DNA from: Brevibacillus sp042683565
GTDB taxonomy: Bacteria > Bacillota > Bacilli > Brevibacillales > Brevibacillaceae
Direction: 5' to 3'
DNA length: 64,000 nt
Assembly: GCF_042683565.1 (NCBI RefSeq)
Contig: NZ_JBHUJW010000005.1
Span: 1 to 64,000, forward strand
A program made the position numbers and the translations under genes. Under the pieces are notes generated by a model. That model was not told the origin of the DNA. It was given only the letters and a program-made list of their open reading frames with translations, and ran no database searches. Numbering within the stretch: position 1 is the first letter of the stretch; each line of letters begins with the position of its first letter. Of this stretch, positions 34,101-42,609 are shown piece by piece.

Positions 34101-36304
34101 ACGGATGGAGTCGCCGAATAGCTCGTCCCATCGTATCCCAGCCAGGCGAAGGTTGTCGTGCCGCTCCAGCCTGGAACCGGCACGTATTGGAGCAGGGAAA
34201 GCTGTGCTGCCGCAACGATCTGGTCTACCGTCACAGCTGTTCCATTCAGCTGCAAGGTGCCGTTGGCCGGCAGGCTGGTGATCTTGATCTGGGTCAGCGC
34301 GTCACTCGTGTCGTCATCGTGGAACGCACCAATAAAGTCGCCAGCCATAAACAATACGGGCTGTTCCTCCAGACCGCTCTTGACGAAATCGTCGACCCGC
34401 GGCACATCATTGACGGAGGCGATCGTCAGCGTGACCGTCGCAGCGTTGGAGTAGCTGTTGCCATCAGTGCCTTCCCATGTAAAGGATGTCGTACCAAACC
34501 AGTTCAGAACGGGCGTAAATACCAGCTTGTCCAGCTCATTCGCCGGGATCTCCTGTCCCTGTGTAACGGCTTGGTTGTTCAGCGTCAGGCTGCCGTTTGC
34601 CGGCAATGTCGCAATCCGAATTTTCTGCAAGGCTACTTGCTCGGGATCGCGGTAGTAGCTGGTAAAATCGCTCGGCGCAAACGAGAGCGGTGTGTCTTCC
34701 TGTCCTGCCTTGCTGCTGCCAAGCAAGGTCGGCGGTTCGTTGACGTCCACTACGTTAATCGCAAATGCCTTCGAGAAAGTGGCACCGCCAGAGTCTGTCG
34801 CGACGATCGTTACGTTGTACACCGTTTTACCGCTCTCGTAGTCGAACACTGCATTCGTGAGCAGCTGATTTCCCTGTATGCGGAAGCTGCTGGCATCTCC
34901 CGACGGATCAAGCGCGTACGTAAACGTATCCGACGTATTCGGATCTGTCGCCGTCAATGTTCCGACCAGCGAACCTGCCGGCAAACCTTCCTGGATGTTC
35001 TCATTGGAAAGCGTCAAGCCTGTTGGAGGCAGATTCGGCTCCTTGCGCTGCACGGTGATCGTGTAGATCTTGGTTCTCCCTGACGGCGATGTCACTTTGA
35101 TCTCGATCTTCGTCGTGCCGACCGCAATCGTGACGGGCGCAGGCACTCCGTTCAAAATCGAATTATATCCTCCGTCGTTGATCTGCATCTGAAGCGTAGC
35201 CTGGGCATCTACGGCCGTAGGGGTGATCGTCATGCTTGCGGTCGAGTCGCTCACGTTCATGGTGTAGCTCGCTGTATCGGAAGCAAAACCCGGCGTCAGT
35301 GAGCTCGTGCTGACTGTTAGACTGCCCAGCAAGTTCGAATCTACTTGAGTCAGGACAACTGGCCCGAGGTCCCCCCCTGCAGCAACGAAGCGGCCCTGAT
35401 CGAGGGCATAGGCGATCGCGTACAAGTCCTCATTCGTTCCGGAGCTTTCCGTTGTCAGCCAGTTCTGCCCGTCCATGGATACAAGCAGCTTGCCCCCTGC
35501 TCCCACGGCTACGTATTTGCCGTTTCCGTATGCCGCGCCGTACATCTCCCCTGCCACAGAGGATCTGTTCCAGGATAGGCCATCGCCGGATGTGATAATC
35601 TCGTTGGAGCCGACCGCGATGAAGGTACCGTTTCCGTACTGGATGCCGTTGAGGGGCGAGGACCCATTGTACGCGCTGGACCAAGTGTTTCCGTCCGGCG
35701 AAGTGTAAATCTTGCCGGTCTGGCTGGCGATTGCAAACATTCCGTCTCCGTACGCCACACCGTAGAGCGTATCGCTTGCACCGGCAGGCAAAGACTTCGG
35801 CACCCAGGTGGTCCCATTGGTCGAAACGAGGACCCTCCCCCCGTCCCCAACCGCGACATATCCTTTGCTGCCATCGTAGGCGATGCTCCACAAGTTTTCG
35901 TTCACGCCGGATACCCGCGGGCTCCAGCCGCTCCTGGCCGAATTGGCATTTGAGGTGAAGATTTTCCCCCCGCTGCCGACTACTGTCCAATGCTGCCCGT
36001 CGTGGGCCGCATCTGCCCATTCATCCGACGCCCCGGTGGGCACTTCCACATCCCAGTTCTGACCGTCACTCGAGACGAGCAGTGTAGCCGATGCCCCCAT
36101 GGAGAGCCACTCTCCGCCACCGTAGCGTACACCCAGCAGGAAGTTACCGGTCGGAAGCCCGGTGACCTTATTCCATGACGTCGCCGCTTTCGCTGGCTGC
36201 TGCACAGGCAGCACGCCAACTCCGATCAACGCGCATAACAGCAGCATCCACGCCTTGTATAACTGCCTTGTCCCAAGTTGCAAAAGAAGCCGTGACCTTT
36301 CCAA
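31175..36304 (-). CDS. 1709-residue secreted multi-Ig/cadherin-like protein
   Basis: The TTG start follows GGGAGGGA. A signal peptide (about 1-41, hydrophobic WMLLLCALIGVGVLPV, cleavage near AKA) leads to domains in this order: BNR/beta-propeller-like repeats with SSDGQNW, STNGTTW and SPDGNTW (about 45-325); a cadherin-like beta-sandwich (about 330-425); a cadherin-type repeat with DYESGKTVYNVTI (about 430-525); at least five tandem ~105-residue Ig/tandem-95 repeats opening with S(S)KxGxEDxxLSF (about 527-1010); further VCBS-like repeats; a second cadherin-like sandwich; a Big_2 domain; and a charged C-terminus. No LPXTG, SLH or choline-binding anchor was seen. Probably a surface or matrix adhesin; last gene of the collar cassette. 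Confidence 0.9.
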   Translation of the reverse strand: MERSRLLLQLGTRQLYKAWMLLLCALIGVGVLPVQQPAKAATSWNKVTGLPTGNFLLGVRYGGGEWLSMGASATLLVSSDGQNWDVEVPTGASDEWADAAHDGQHWTVVGSGGKIFTSNANSARSGWSPRVSGVNENLWSIAYDGSKGYVAVGDGGRVLVSTNGTTWVPKSLPAGASDTLYGVAYGDGMFAIASQTGKIYTSPDGNTWSSAYNGSSPLNGIQYGNGTFIAVGSNEIITSGDGLSWNRSSVAGEMYGAAYGNGKYVAVGAGGKLLVSMDGQNWLTTESSGTNEDLYAIAYALDQGRFVAAGGDLGPVVLTQVDSNLLGSLTVSTSSLTPGFASDTASYTMNVSDSTASMTITPTAVDAQATLQMQINDGGYNSILNGVPAPVTIAVGTTKIEIKVTSPSGRTKIYTITVQRKEPNLPPTGLTLSNENIQEGLPAGSLVGTLTATDPNTSDTFTYALDPSGDASSFRIQGNQLLTNAVFDYESGKTVYNVTIVATDSGGATFSKAFAINVVDVNEPPTLLGSSKAGQEDTPLSFAPSDFTSYYRDPEQVALQKIRIATLPANGSLTLNNQAVTQGQEIPANELDKLVFTPVLNWFGTTSFTWEGTDGNSYSNAATVTLTIASVNDVPRVDDFVKSGLEEQPVLFMAGDFIGAFHDDDTSDALTQIKITSLPANGTLQLNGTAVTVDQIVAAAQLSLLQYVPVPGWSGTTTFAWLGYDGTSYSATPSVVTITINNVNKLPVVSDSTKTGTEDQRLTFAVSDFTGHFQDLDGETLQKIQITTLPVNGMLTLAGTPLPAGVEVDAADLADLAFTPDANWNGITSFMWKGHDGIDYSAAPAVFTLNIAAVNDPPVAISSSKTGTEDTQLSFSAVDFPYTDVEGDALQKIRIESLPGHGTLRLNGGAVDEQDELNISDLAGPNGLTFTPDANWNGNTSLTWSGSDGQAYSAKVVLSITINPENDKPVASDGTLKVTQNQSKQGNLIADDADGDSLQYQIVTPPAKGTLTLDTATGQFTYTPQRNATGSDSFTFVANDGTVDSETATVRITISAVVIPPAPVYGPTISDIADQIIEPGGSTKELAFTVSDPDNDPRTLVVTAISSNQRLVPDDGIKLSGSGTSRTIQATPQAGEHGVATITVTVSDGKMSASDSFTLTVKAINHPPRAQNGFLLVEEPVPTKGVLQATDEDGDTLTYKLVRQASKGKVTITNAKTGAYTYTPDANSSRVRDDSFTFKVSDGTSESNVATVTISSKASNDAYLQDLRVSEGKLSPAFSTGRTSFTVKVSRDTDRIEVTPTTRSAAATVTVDGKAVNSGEASAPIPLKLGDNSIEVVVTAQTGTRKTYQLLVQRDYLPITDIELAKHSLTMTEGDDPIVLTVRVKPDQEVENQLVWKSSRTSVVTVDQTGSVVARKKGTATITVSSLDGKVKDKVNIKVLEGKIVQLSADESLYVMTTEDSEPVKITAEYKQGTKRDVTEEVRWSTKNRRVASVSKGEIVANGPGSTVITATFNGMSASFQVNVYEQIWVDERKLDLSIEKTDGDEQELRISGELPSKEKLSVQVQIGKKAYDAEVDREENTFAFTHLFGEKDEIPASISLVVKPGSSKKKEQVITLPIRLFDESSVQIKALKQQGDKKKQNYSMTGKLFDDAVIQKIELVEDDELVAVGTIKRGKFEIPSFAHDGDELILRVTSYGGFVQEWKVEVKE

Positions 36305-36358
36305 TGCTTGTCCCTCCCTTCCGTGTCCTTTTCGTTTTTCTGTTTTCGTGTCGCCATG

Positions 36359-36898
36359 CTAGCCTCGTAGTGGAAATATTCCTTGCAACGCAATGATGAA
36401 ATTCACGCTCTGATACGGCTGACGGTTGTTGTGCGGCTGACTGTTGCCTGCGGAGGCGATCAACCGCGGGTCCATATTCGCATTGGCTGTCGCCTCGTAG
36501 AGCGGCGTCTCTTTCTTGGTGAACTTCCCTTGCTTGGGTGCCTGTGCCCAGACGGCGCCGGCCGGCGAGTTGGTCGTACCCGTCTGATCGGCTGCCATGA
36601 CCTGATGAGTATGCGCAGGAATTTCATTTACGGTTAGCCTGACGTTATCACTGCCGATCTGCTCTCCTTGCTCCCTCCTGGTCAAGCCAGGTCCGTCCCC
36701 AAAGTGCATGGGAGCTCGCCCTCGAAGGTCCGGCAAAGCAAAATTGGTTGTGCCGTTCCCTCCATACGTAGTCCCGAGAAGCGAAAAAAGGGCTGTGTAT
36801 TGCGCAATCGACAGCAATTGTCCTTCACACATCGCCCAGCCCTTCGGAGCAAAGCTCCCTGCAAACATCCTGATTTCCCCTACAAACTGATCACTCAT
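36359..36898 (-). CDS. Phage-tail-collar-domain protein 1
   Basis: 179 residues. The N-terminal collar domain has GEIRMFAGSFAPKGW, the ALFSLLGTTYGGNG block and FALPDLRGRAP, followed by a Gly/Asn-rich C-terminal part ending VNFIIALQGIFPLRG. This is the domain of phage short-tail-fibre and microcystin-dependent-protein families. The start is 36898, with GGAGG 8 nt upstream. It is the third of three paralogues and is followed by the giant protein. There are no other phage genes here, so it is not a prophage. Confidence 0.9.
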   Translation of the reverse strand: MSDQFVGEIRMFAGSFAPKGWAMCEGQLLSIAQYTALFSLLGTTYGGNGTTNFALPDLRGRAPMHFGDGPGLTRREQGEQIGSDNVRLTVNEIPAHTHQVMAADQTGTTNSPAGAVWAQAPKQGKFTKKETPLYEATANANMDPRLIASAGNSQPHNNRQPYQSVNFIIALQGIFPLRG

Positions 36899-36909
36899 GC
36901 CCATTCCTC

Positions 36910-37428
36910 CTATTCTCGGCTTGGAAAAATGCCTTGGATCGCGATACAAAAGTTCAGCACCAGATAGGGCTGCATATTGAAATGCGCCTGACCTCCACCC
37001 GTCTGGGTTAAGGCATTGCCACTCATCGTGTGCTCCGGTATCTGATCGGTCATCGGACCATAGCTGTTTTCCCTCGCCGCCCAGACGGTGTTTTTCGGGG
37101 AGCTGATCGTCGCGGGCTGCGAAGACGCGCGTACCGTATGTGTGTGCGCCGGCATCTCGGCAGCTGTCAACGTATGCGCTTCTGCGCCGCCCATTTCCCC
37201 GAGGACGATCGTGCCCCCACCCGTAATGTTTGGATGGACGGGAGCTCTCCCAATCAAATTCGGCAGGGCAAAGTTCGTCACTCCATTCCCGCCGTACATC
37301 GTTCCTAAAATGGAAAACAACGCCTGGTTTTGATTAATGGGGAGCAAAGCTCCATTGCACAAGGCCCAGCCCTTCGGAACAAAGCCTTGCGCGAACAGGC
37401 GAATCTCCCCAATATACGGTTCTGACAT
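36910..37428 (-). CDS. Phage-tail-collar-domain protein 2
   Basis: 172 residues. It shares the collar core (GEIRLFAQGFVPKGW, ALFSILGTMYGGNG, FALPNLIGRAP) but has its own C-terminal part with a THTVRAS hinge and MSGNALTQTGGGQAHFNM. The three proteins are paralogous with divergent C-termini, so they could form a heterotrimeric fibre or recognise different ligands (inference). AGGAGG lies before the ATG, and the gene starts 11 nt before the next gene's leader. Confidence 0.9.
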   Translation of the reverse strand: MSEPYIGEIRLFAQGFVPKGWALCNGALLPINQNQALFSILGTMYGGNGVTNFALPNLIGRAPVHPNITGGGTIVLGEMGGAEAHTLTAAEMPAHTHTVRASSQPATISSPKNTVWAARENSYGPMTDQIPEHTMSGNALTQTGGGQAHFNMQPYLVLNFCIAIQGIFPSRE

Positions 37429-37481
37429 GCCAATCCCTCCTATACTGCTATTGCGTTCAGGATGTCCCTGTGCCGAAGATA

Positions 37482-37997
37482 CTAGTTCTGGCTAGGGTAG
37501 ACTCCGTAAAGCGAGATAATGAAATTGACCACCAATGACGGCATCATGTTCTCATGCGGCTGGCTTCCCCCGGCAGGGGCAATCGCCGCGGGACTCATCG
37601 CAGCCAGACTGCTGAAGTTCGTCGAGTACGCGGTTTGCGGCTGCGTGGACCACAAGTTTTGGACAGGTGTATCTGCCCCTGCCGTCGAATTCGCCAGTAG
37701 CGTATGTGAATGAGCCGGAATTTGGTTGACCGTCAAAGTCACGGTTTCTTGTCCACCCTTCTCTCCCATCGGATACGTGCTCCCGCCAGGCTTGTTTCCC
37801 TGTCCTATAGGAATTCTGCCGCGCAAATCCGGCAAGGCAAACGTAGTCTGACCATCCCCGCCGTAGGTAGTGCCGATCAAGCTGAAGAGCACATCGTACT
37901 CCGAAATCGCGAGCAATTCCCCATTGCAAAACTTCCATCCTACTGGTGCAAAATTGCCTGCAAACATGCGAATTTCCCCGATGTAAGGTTGTGACAT
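37482..37997 (-). CDS. Phage-tail-collar-domain protein 3
   Basis: 171 residues. The collar domain has GEIRMFAGNFAPVGW, VLFSLIGTTYGGDG and FALPDLRGRIPIGQG, followed by a Gly-rich region and the end VNFIISLYGVYPSQN. An in-frame ATG at 38003 exists, but GGAGGG 7 nt before 37997 decides the start. It is first of the three collar genes and follows a GNAT gene by 43 nt. Confidence 0.9.
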   Translation of the reverse strand: MSQPYIGEIRMFAGNFAPVGWKFCNGELLAISEYDVLFSLIGTTYGGDGQTTFALPDLRGRIPIGQGNKPGGSTYPMGEKGGQETVTLTVNQIPAHSHTLLANSTAGADTPVQNLWSTQPQTAYSTNFSSLAAMSPAAIAPAGGSQPHENMMPSLVVNFIISLYGVYPSQN

Positions 37998-38040
37998 TGG
38001 CAATCCCTCCTGTTCATTTTCCTGTATAGACAGCCATCGG

Positions 38041-38502
38041 CTAGCCGAACCACTTCATTTTCACGTAAAGCCCATCCTCGGATACAACAGAAAAACCCAG
38101 CCTTTCATACAATCGTCTGGCTGGGTTTGATAGGTACACACTCAAAGCAAGCGCTTTATTCTGTTGTCCTGCTTCTCGCTGCAGCTGTTGCAAGAGACGA
38201 GTGCCAATCCCTTGATTGCGCAACGCTGGGAGCAGAGAAAGATCTACCAGGTGCAGCTCACGGTCAGTCTCGTCTACGATCATCCTGCCCGCTTTCGTAT
38301 TATCGGAATAAATGATGCGGTGATCCATAGCGGGAAACTGAAGCTGATAGGAATGTGTCTGCGCCTGCCATTGCATGCGCATGAGCTGTTCTGCCAACAC
38401 TAGATCCAGTCCCCATGCCGAGATTTCGTCCGCTCGTGTCGTACAGTACAGCTCGAACAAAAAAGACGCATCCTCTGCACACACAGGAACAGTTGTAATC
38501 AT
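38041..38502 (-). CDS. GNAT-family acetyltransferase heading the collar cassette
   Basis: 153 residues with the acetyl-CoA motif LRNQGIGTRLLQQLQ (R/Q-x-x-G-x-G/A) near 95-110 and the C-terminal NPARRLYERLGF block. A GNAT of this type directly upstream of collar genes suggests it modifies one of the cassette proteins (inference). The ATG is preceded by GAGAGGAG. The substrate is unknown. Confidence 0.8.
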   Translation of the reverse strand: MITTVPVCAEDASFLFELYCTTRADEISAWGLDLVLAEQLMRMQWQAQTHSYQLQFPAMDHRIIYSDNTKAGRMIVDETDRELHLVDLSLLPALRNQGIGTRLLQQLQREAGQQNKALALSVYLSNPARRLYERLGFSVVSEDGLYVKMKWFG

Positions 38503-38674
38503 AAGACTCCTCTCAAAATACAGACATGTTTATATGGCATAATTTACATTCCTATTTTAAGGATTCGCATTACCTCCGTCAATCTACTCTTGCAAACTTC
38601 TGATAGCTAGCGGAGAATGACTATGGTATAACATGGATTAGATGACGATGTTCCTACTGAGAGGAGATTGCGGA

Positions 38675-39778
38675 ATGGGTCTGAAAGTAAGCCGTCGCTC
38701 TTTTATCAAGTCCGGCGTAGCCTTCACCGTTACAGGATTGCTGTTGGGAGACACGCAATTGCTGCCAGCCAGTCCAGCGAAGGCCGCTGCCGTGCCGACG
38801 TTGCGGAAAAAAGCGGATGTCATTGTGATCGGCGCGGGCATATCCGGCCTGGCAGCTGCGCATGTGTTGCGCAAGAGGGGATATGAGACCATTGTCCTGG
38901 AGGCGCGCTATCGCATAGGGGGCCGCATCTGGACAGAGCGCGGCAGCGACTTCCCGGCAGAGCTGGGCGCTTCCTGGCTGCATGGAATCGACTACCGAAA
39001 TCCCATTCCATTTTTGACAGAGACCTTCGACCAGCTACAGGGCCTTTCCGACTCCCCCTCCAAAGGCTTTGACCAAATCTTTCGCCATTTGGCAGAGGGA
39101 CTGGATATACGTCCCAACCAGATCGTCCACCAGATTCACCACGATGACAGCGGTGTCCGCGTCGCCAGCTACAGCGACGTGTTTCAGGCAAAGTACGCGA
39201 TCGTCACCCTCCCGCTAGGCGTTTTGAAGAGCGGAAGCATTACCTTTTCACCCGAGCTCCCGGACCGCAAGCTGCAGGCCATCAACCAACTCGGCACCGG
39301 CCTGATCAACAAACTGTACCTGAAATTCCCGTACGCCTTTTGGGAAAAAGACAGCAAAATCATCTCGCTGCCGACAGCAGACGGCGACACGCAGCCGTTT
39401 CTGAACCTTTACAAATATACGAATCAGCCGGTATTGCTCGGTTCCTTCACCGAGGCGACCGCTGCCAGCATGGAAAAATGGAGCGACGAGGAAGTGGCGG
39501 AATACGCGATGACCGGACTGATGCAAACGTACGGCGCCGACATCCCGCCGCTGACCGCGAGCAAAATGTCGCGCTGGGCGTCCGATCCGTACGCGCTCGG
39601 CGCTTATACCTACCACACCTCCGCCGCGTCCCGCGAAGATATTCTCGCCCTCGGAGAGAGTGTGAACAACCGCCTTTTCTTTGCCGGGGAAGCCACGCAT
39701 CCCGAGAGCTGCGCCAGCGTGCACGGCGCGTACTTGTCCGGATTGCGGGAAGCTCAAAACATCATCAGTCTGACATGA
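38675..39778 (+). CDS. FAD-dependent amine oxidase with twin-arginine signal, internally short
   Basis: 367 residues. The signal SRRSFIKSGVAFTVTG is of twin-arginine type, ending near AKAAA, so a folded exported flavoprotein is expected. It has the Rossmann motif VIVIGAGISGLAAAHVL, EARYRIGGRIWT, and the C-terminal FAGEATHPESCASVHGA (FAD binding). Relative to usual 430-500-residue monoamine oxidases about 80 residues are missing between the FLTETF segment (~115) and the DQIFRHLAEGLDI segment (~135). The start is set by GAGAGGAG 8 nt upstream. The substrate is unknown; polyamines or aromatic amines are possible. Confidence 0.88.
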   Translation: MGLKVSRRSFIKSGVAFTVTGLLLGDTQLLPASPAKAAAVPTLRKKADVIVIGAGISGLAAAHVLRKRGYETIVLEARYRIGGRIWTERGSDFPAELGASWLHGIDYRNPIPFLTETFDQLQGLSDSPSKGFDQIFRHLAEGLDIRPNQIVHQIHHDDSGVRVASYSDVFQAKYAIVTLPLGVLKSGSITFSPELPDRKLQAINQLGTGLINKLYLKFPYAFWEKDSKIISLPTADGDTQPFLNLYKYTNQPVLLGSFTEATAASMEKWSDEEVAEYAMTGLMQTYGADIPPLTASKMSRWASDPYALGAYTYHTSAASREDILALGESVNNRLFFAGEATHPESCASVHGAYLSGLREAQNIISLT

Positions 39779-39782
39779 CATA

Positions 39783-39826
39783 GCAGCCCCCTTTCCGTGA
39801 GATAGACACGGGAAAGGGGGCTGTCT
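39783..39826 (+). terminator. Terminator of the amine oxidase gene
   Basis: CAGCCCCCTTTCCGTG pairs with CACGGGAAAGGGGGCTG around GAGATAGA and is followed by TCTTTC. Confidence 0.85.
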
Positions 39827-40063
39827 TTCATTTCATCGGCCTGTTCTGCTTGCCAGCTAGAGCGTCCGCCTACAAAATATGCTCCACAGCATTCCACTCC
39901 CGCTTGCGATGATCTTTCTTCCCTTTATCCTATCACAGGATGCGGAGTGGATCATGCGCTGGGGAAACGGGCTTGATTACCGAAAAGAGTTTGTGGAACA
40001 ATGGAGCTAGCAAGACCTTTCATTTTGATACTAGCAAAAGCGATCGCAAAGGAGTCTTCCTCC

Positions 40064-40582
40064 ATGACAGTAGAACGCTTTGTCCGGGAGACGCGCACAT
40101 TCAAGGCGAGCCATGTCCTCCCTCCGGACACGAACAACCACAATACGCTCTTCGGGGGCAAGCTGATGTCCTACATCGACGACGTCGCTTCGCTCTCCGC
40201 GATGAAGCTCGCGCGTGGCCCTGTCGTGACGGCCTCCACAGACTCCGTCGACTTTTTGCACCCAATCCCCGTCGACCACGAAGTCTCGCTGGAAGCCTTC
40301 GTCACCTGGACGCACAAGACGTCGATGGAAATTTTCGTCAAGATCGTAGCGGAAGATTTGCTCACGGGCGAGCGCACGGTCTGCGCGACTTCCTTTTTGA
40401 CTTTCGTCGCGCTGGGGGCAGATGGCAAACCGACAACCGTACCGAAAGTCATCCCCGAGACCAAGGAAGAGATTTTCCTGCACGACAGCGCCCCGGAGAG
40501 AGCAGAGGCGCGGAAGCAGCGGCGCACCCGCAGCAAGCACCTGGCCGATCTGCTCGGCACGAGCCGGCCCTGGGAAGACTAG
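40064..40582 (+). CDS. Acyl-CoA thioesterase (hotdog fold)
   Basis: 172 residues, single hotdog of the YkhA/YciA type. It has N-terminal SHVLPPDTNNHNTLFGGKLM, the active-site helix YIDDVASLSAMKLA, and SVDFLHPI. It hydrolyses acyl-CoA. AAAGGAG lies 9 nt upstream of the chosen ATG; the open frame further upstream has no ribosome site. It is monocistronic with its own terminator. Confidence 0.92.
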   Translation: MTVERFVRETRTFKASHVLPPDTNNHNTLFGGKLMSYIDDVASLSAMKLARGPVVTASTDSVDFLHPIPVDHEVSLEAFVTWTHKTSMEIFVKIVAEDLLTGERTVCATSFLTFVALGADGKPTTVPKVIPETKEEIFLHDSAPERAEARKQRRTRSKHLADLLGTSRPWED

Positions 40583-40595
40583 AAACGAGATGAGT

Positions 40596-40629
40596 ACAGT
40601 CCCCTCTCCACGAAGCGGGGACTGTTGTT
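40596..40629 (+). terminator. Terminator of the thioesterase gene
   Basis: ACAGTCCCC pairs with GGGGACTGT, followed by TGTTGT. Confidence 0.75.
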
Positions 40630-40738
40630 GTCTGGTCCGGACAGCCGATTCAGACGAATGATTCTGTTCCAGCTGCTTGCCATACAGTGGCAACTGTCTT
40701 TATACTTTCATCAGCCAGACATATTAGAGGTGATTGAT

Positions 40739-40915
40739 ATGACACAGTTGGAGCTTACAACCGTGATCGCCTATCTCGCGTTTACCGTCTTTTTTCTCGT
40801 CGCTTACAAGCTGGATCAGCTGTCTCTGCCCGGCCTCATCCTCTGCCTGCTCGGCTGCGCTGTCGTGGCCGTCCTGTTTTACATCGTCATGGCGAAATAC
40901 TGGCCGATCTTGTGA
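40739..40915 (+). CDS. Small two-helix membrane protein, unknown
   Basis: 58 residues with two hydrophobic segments (ELTTVIAYLAFTVFFLVAY and GLILCLLGCAVVAVLFYIV) separated by KLDQLSLP. It starts with GAGGTGAT 4 nt before the ATG. No family recognised. It is convergent with the beta-hydroxyacid dehydrogenase gene. Confidence 0.7.
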   Translation: MTQLELTTVIAYLAFTVFFLVAYKLDQLSLPGLILCLLGCAVVAVLFYIVMAKYWPIL

Positions 40916-40939
40916 GCAATAGCACGCAGCAACATCCGC

Positions 40940-41821
40940 CTACTTCTCAAACCACTTGATCAAAGCCTGCGTCCCGTTGTCTTCCAGTCCGTTTGCGGCC
41001 AGCTCGTCGTAGAGCGATTTGGACAGCTCGAGACCCGGAGTCAAAAGGCCCATCTCCTTGGCTGCTTCCAGCGCGATGCCCATGTCTTTGATAAAGTGCT
41101 TGATGTAGAAGCCAGGGGCGAAGTTGCCCGCGATCATGCGCGGTGCCAGATTGCTCAGCGACCAGCTTCCGGCCGCGCCGGCCGCGATGCTGTCCAGAAC
41201 GCGCGTCGGGTCGAGTCCCGCTTTCTTCGCGTAGGCAATCGCTTCGCACACGCCGATCATGTTGGTCGCGATTGCGATCTGGTTGCACATTTTGGTGTGC
41301 TGGCCCGCGCCCGGACCGCCCTGGAGCACCACGTTTGTACCCATGACCTTCAGCAGCGGCTCGACGGCGTCGAATGCTTCCTGATCGCCTCCGACCATGA
41401 TCGTCAGGCGGGCCTCGCGCGCGCCGATGTCACCGCCGGATACCGGGGCGTCGAGCGCATGCAGTCCGCGTTCTTTGGCTGCTTCGTAAATCGTTTTCGC
41501 CAGCGATGGCTTGGAAGTCGTCATGTCGATCAGGTAAGCGCCCGGCTTTGCGTTGGCCACGATCCCCTCCGCGCCGAGATAGACTTCCTCCACATCGCTC
41601 GGATAGCCGACCATCGTAATGATCACATCGGAAGCCTGCGCCACCTCCGAGACATGCTCTTTCCAGACGGCGCCCGCTGCCAGCAGCTCTTCCGCCTTCG
41701 CCCTCGTTCTCGTGTACACCACAACCGGATAGCCTGCCTTCAAGAAGTGTGAGGCCATGCTTTTCCCCATCACGCCCGTCCCGACAAACCCGATGACCGT
41801 TTCTTTTCCTCGCAACGTCAT
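40940..41821 (-). CDS. Beta-hydroxyacid dehydrogenase (3-hydroxyisobutyrate/tartronate-semialdehyde reductase family)
   Basis: 293 residues. The N-terminal Rossmann motif FVGTGVMGKSMASHFL is followed by DAPVSGGDIGAREARLT (substrate site) and GPGAGQHTKMCNQI containing the catalytic Lys. The C-terminal helical domain ends DNGTQALIKWFEK. The start is 41821, with CAGGAG 8 nt upstream; GTG 41830 is in frame. Family members act on 3-hydroxyisobutyrate, tartronate semialdehyde or glyoxylate; the substrate is undecided. Confidence 0.9.
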   Translation of the reverse strand: MTLRGKETVIGFVGTGVMGKSMASHFLKAGYPVVVYTRTRAKAEELLAAGAVWKEHVSEVAQASDVIITMVGYPSDVEEVYLGAEGIVANAKPGAYLIDMTTSKPSLAKTIYEAAKERGLHALDAPVSGGDIGAREARLTIMVGGDQEAFDAVEPLLKVMGTNVVLQGGPGAGQHTKMCNQIAIATNMIGVCEAIAYAKKAGLDPTRVLDSIAAGAAGSWSLSNLAPRMIAGNFAPGFYIKHFIKDMGIALEAAKEMGLLTPGLELSKSLYDELAANGLEDNGTQALIKWFEK

Positions 41822-41952
41822 GCTTACCACTCCTGTCGTTCATCTTTCTCTCGACGAGCATACTTCTCTGACTCCTGGCCAAATTCCTGCAACCTTCGCC
41901 ACGCTTTGCCTCATCCAGATTTGCGCAGCCGTCATTGGACTGCACCTGCCGG

Positions 41953-42594
41953 CTAAAACAGATTTGCAAACAACTGGCGCTCCCAATCACTCACATACCT
42001 GCTGAATTTATCGGCTTCCGTCCGCTTGATGTTGATAAATTCCTCCCAGATGGAACGTCCGATCGTCTCTGCCAAAATGGTGTCCTCCGCCAAATAGCCG
42101 ATAGCTTCCGGCAGCGAACGCGGCACCCAGCTGATTCCCCGCTCTTTCAATTCTGCGTTGCTCAACTTGCTCACGTCGGTCGTAACCGGCTCCCCAGGCT
42201 CGATCCGGCTCTGGATGCCGTGCAGGCCCGCAGCTACCAGGCATGCGGCCAGCAGGTACGGATTGCATGTACCATCCGCTCCCCGAAATTCAAAGCGTCT
42301 CGCCCGGCGCTTCTCCGGAATGCGCACGAGCACGGAACGGTTGCCCGAGCCGTAGCAGACATGGGCAGGAGCCCAGGTGCCCGGCTGCATCCGCTTGTAG
42401 GAGTTTACGCTCGGCGCTCCGATGGCAATCAGGGAATGGGCGTGCTTGAGCAGGCCGCCGATAAAATGGTAGGCTTTTTCCGACATGTCCAGCCCGCGCT
42501 GGTCCGAGGTGTCTTCAAACAGGTTTTCTCCGGAATCATCCAACAGACTGATATGCACATGCAGGCCGCTTCCCGCAGCAAATACGCCTCCTGT
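41953..42594 (-). pseudogene. Glutamine-synthetase-type gene, 5' half deleted
   Basis: The C-terminal ~210 residues of a GlnA-like ligase: GSGLHVHISLLD (metal/glutamate site), YHFIGGLLKHAHSL, GAPSVNSYKRMQPGTWAP, RRFEFRGADGTCNPYLL and the end SDWERQLF. In frame it starts after a TGA at 42595-42597, which is already foreign sequence. The N-terminal half with the beta-grasp domain is missing. Relatives with this pattern are often gamma-glutamylpolyamine synthetases or GlnT-type proteins near amino-acid catabolic genes. It abuts the headless activator gene at about 42595-42615. Confidence 0.85.
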
Positions 42595-42609
42595 TCAAAT
42601 GCCATATAC

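Noticed and set aside
36359..38003. Prophage
   Set aside because: Only collar-domain genes are present; no capsid, portal, lysis, integrase or attachment sites were seen, so a host cassette is more likely.
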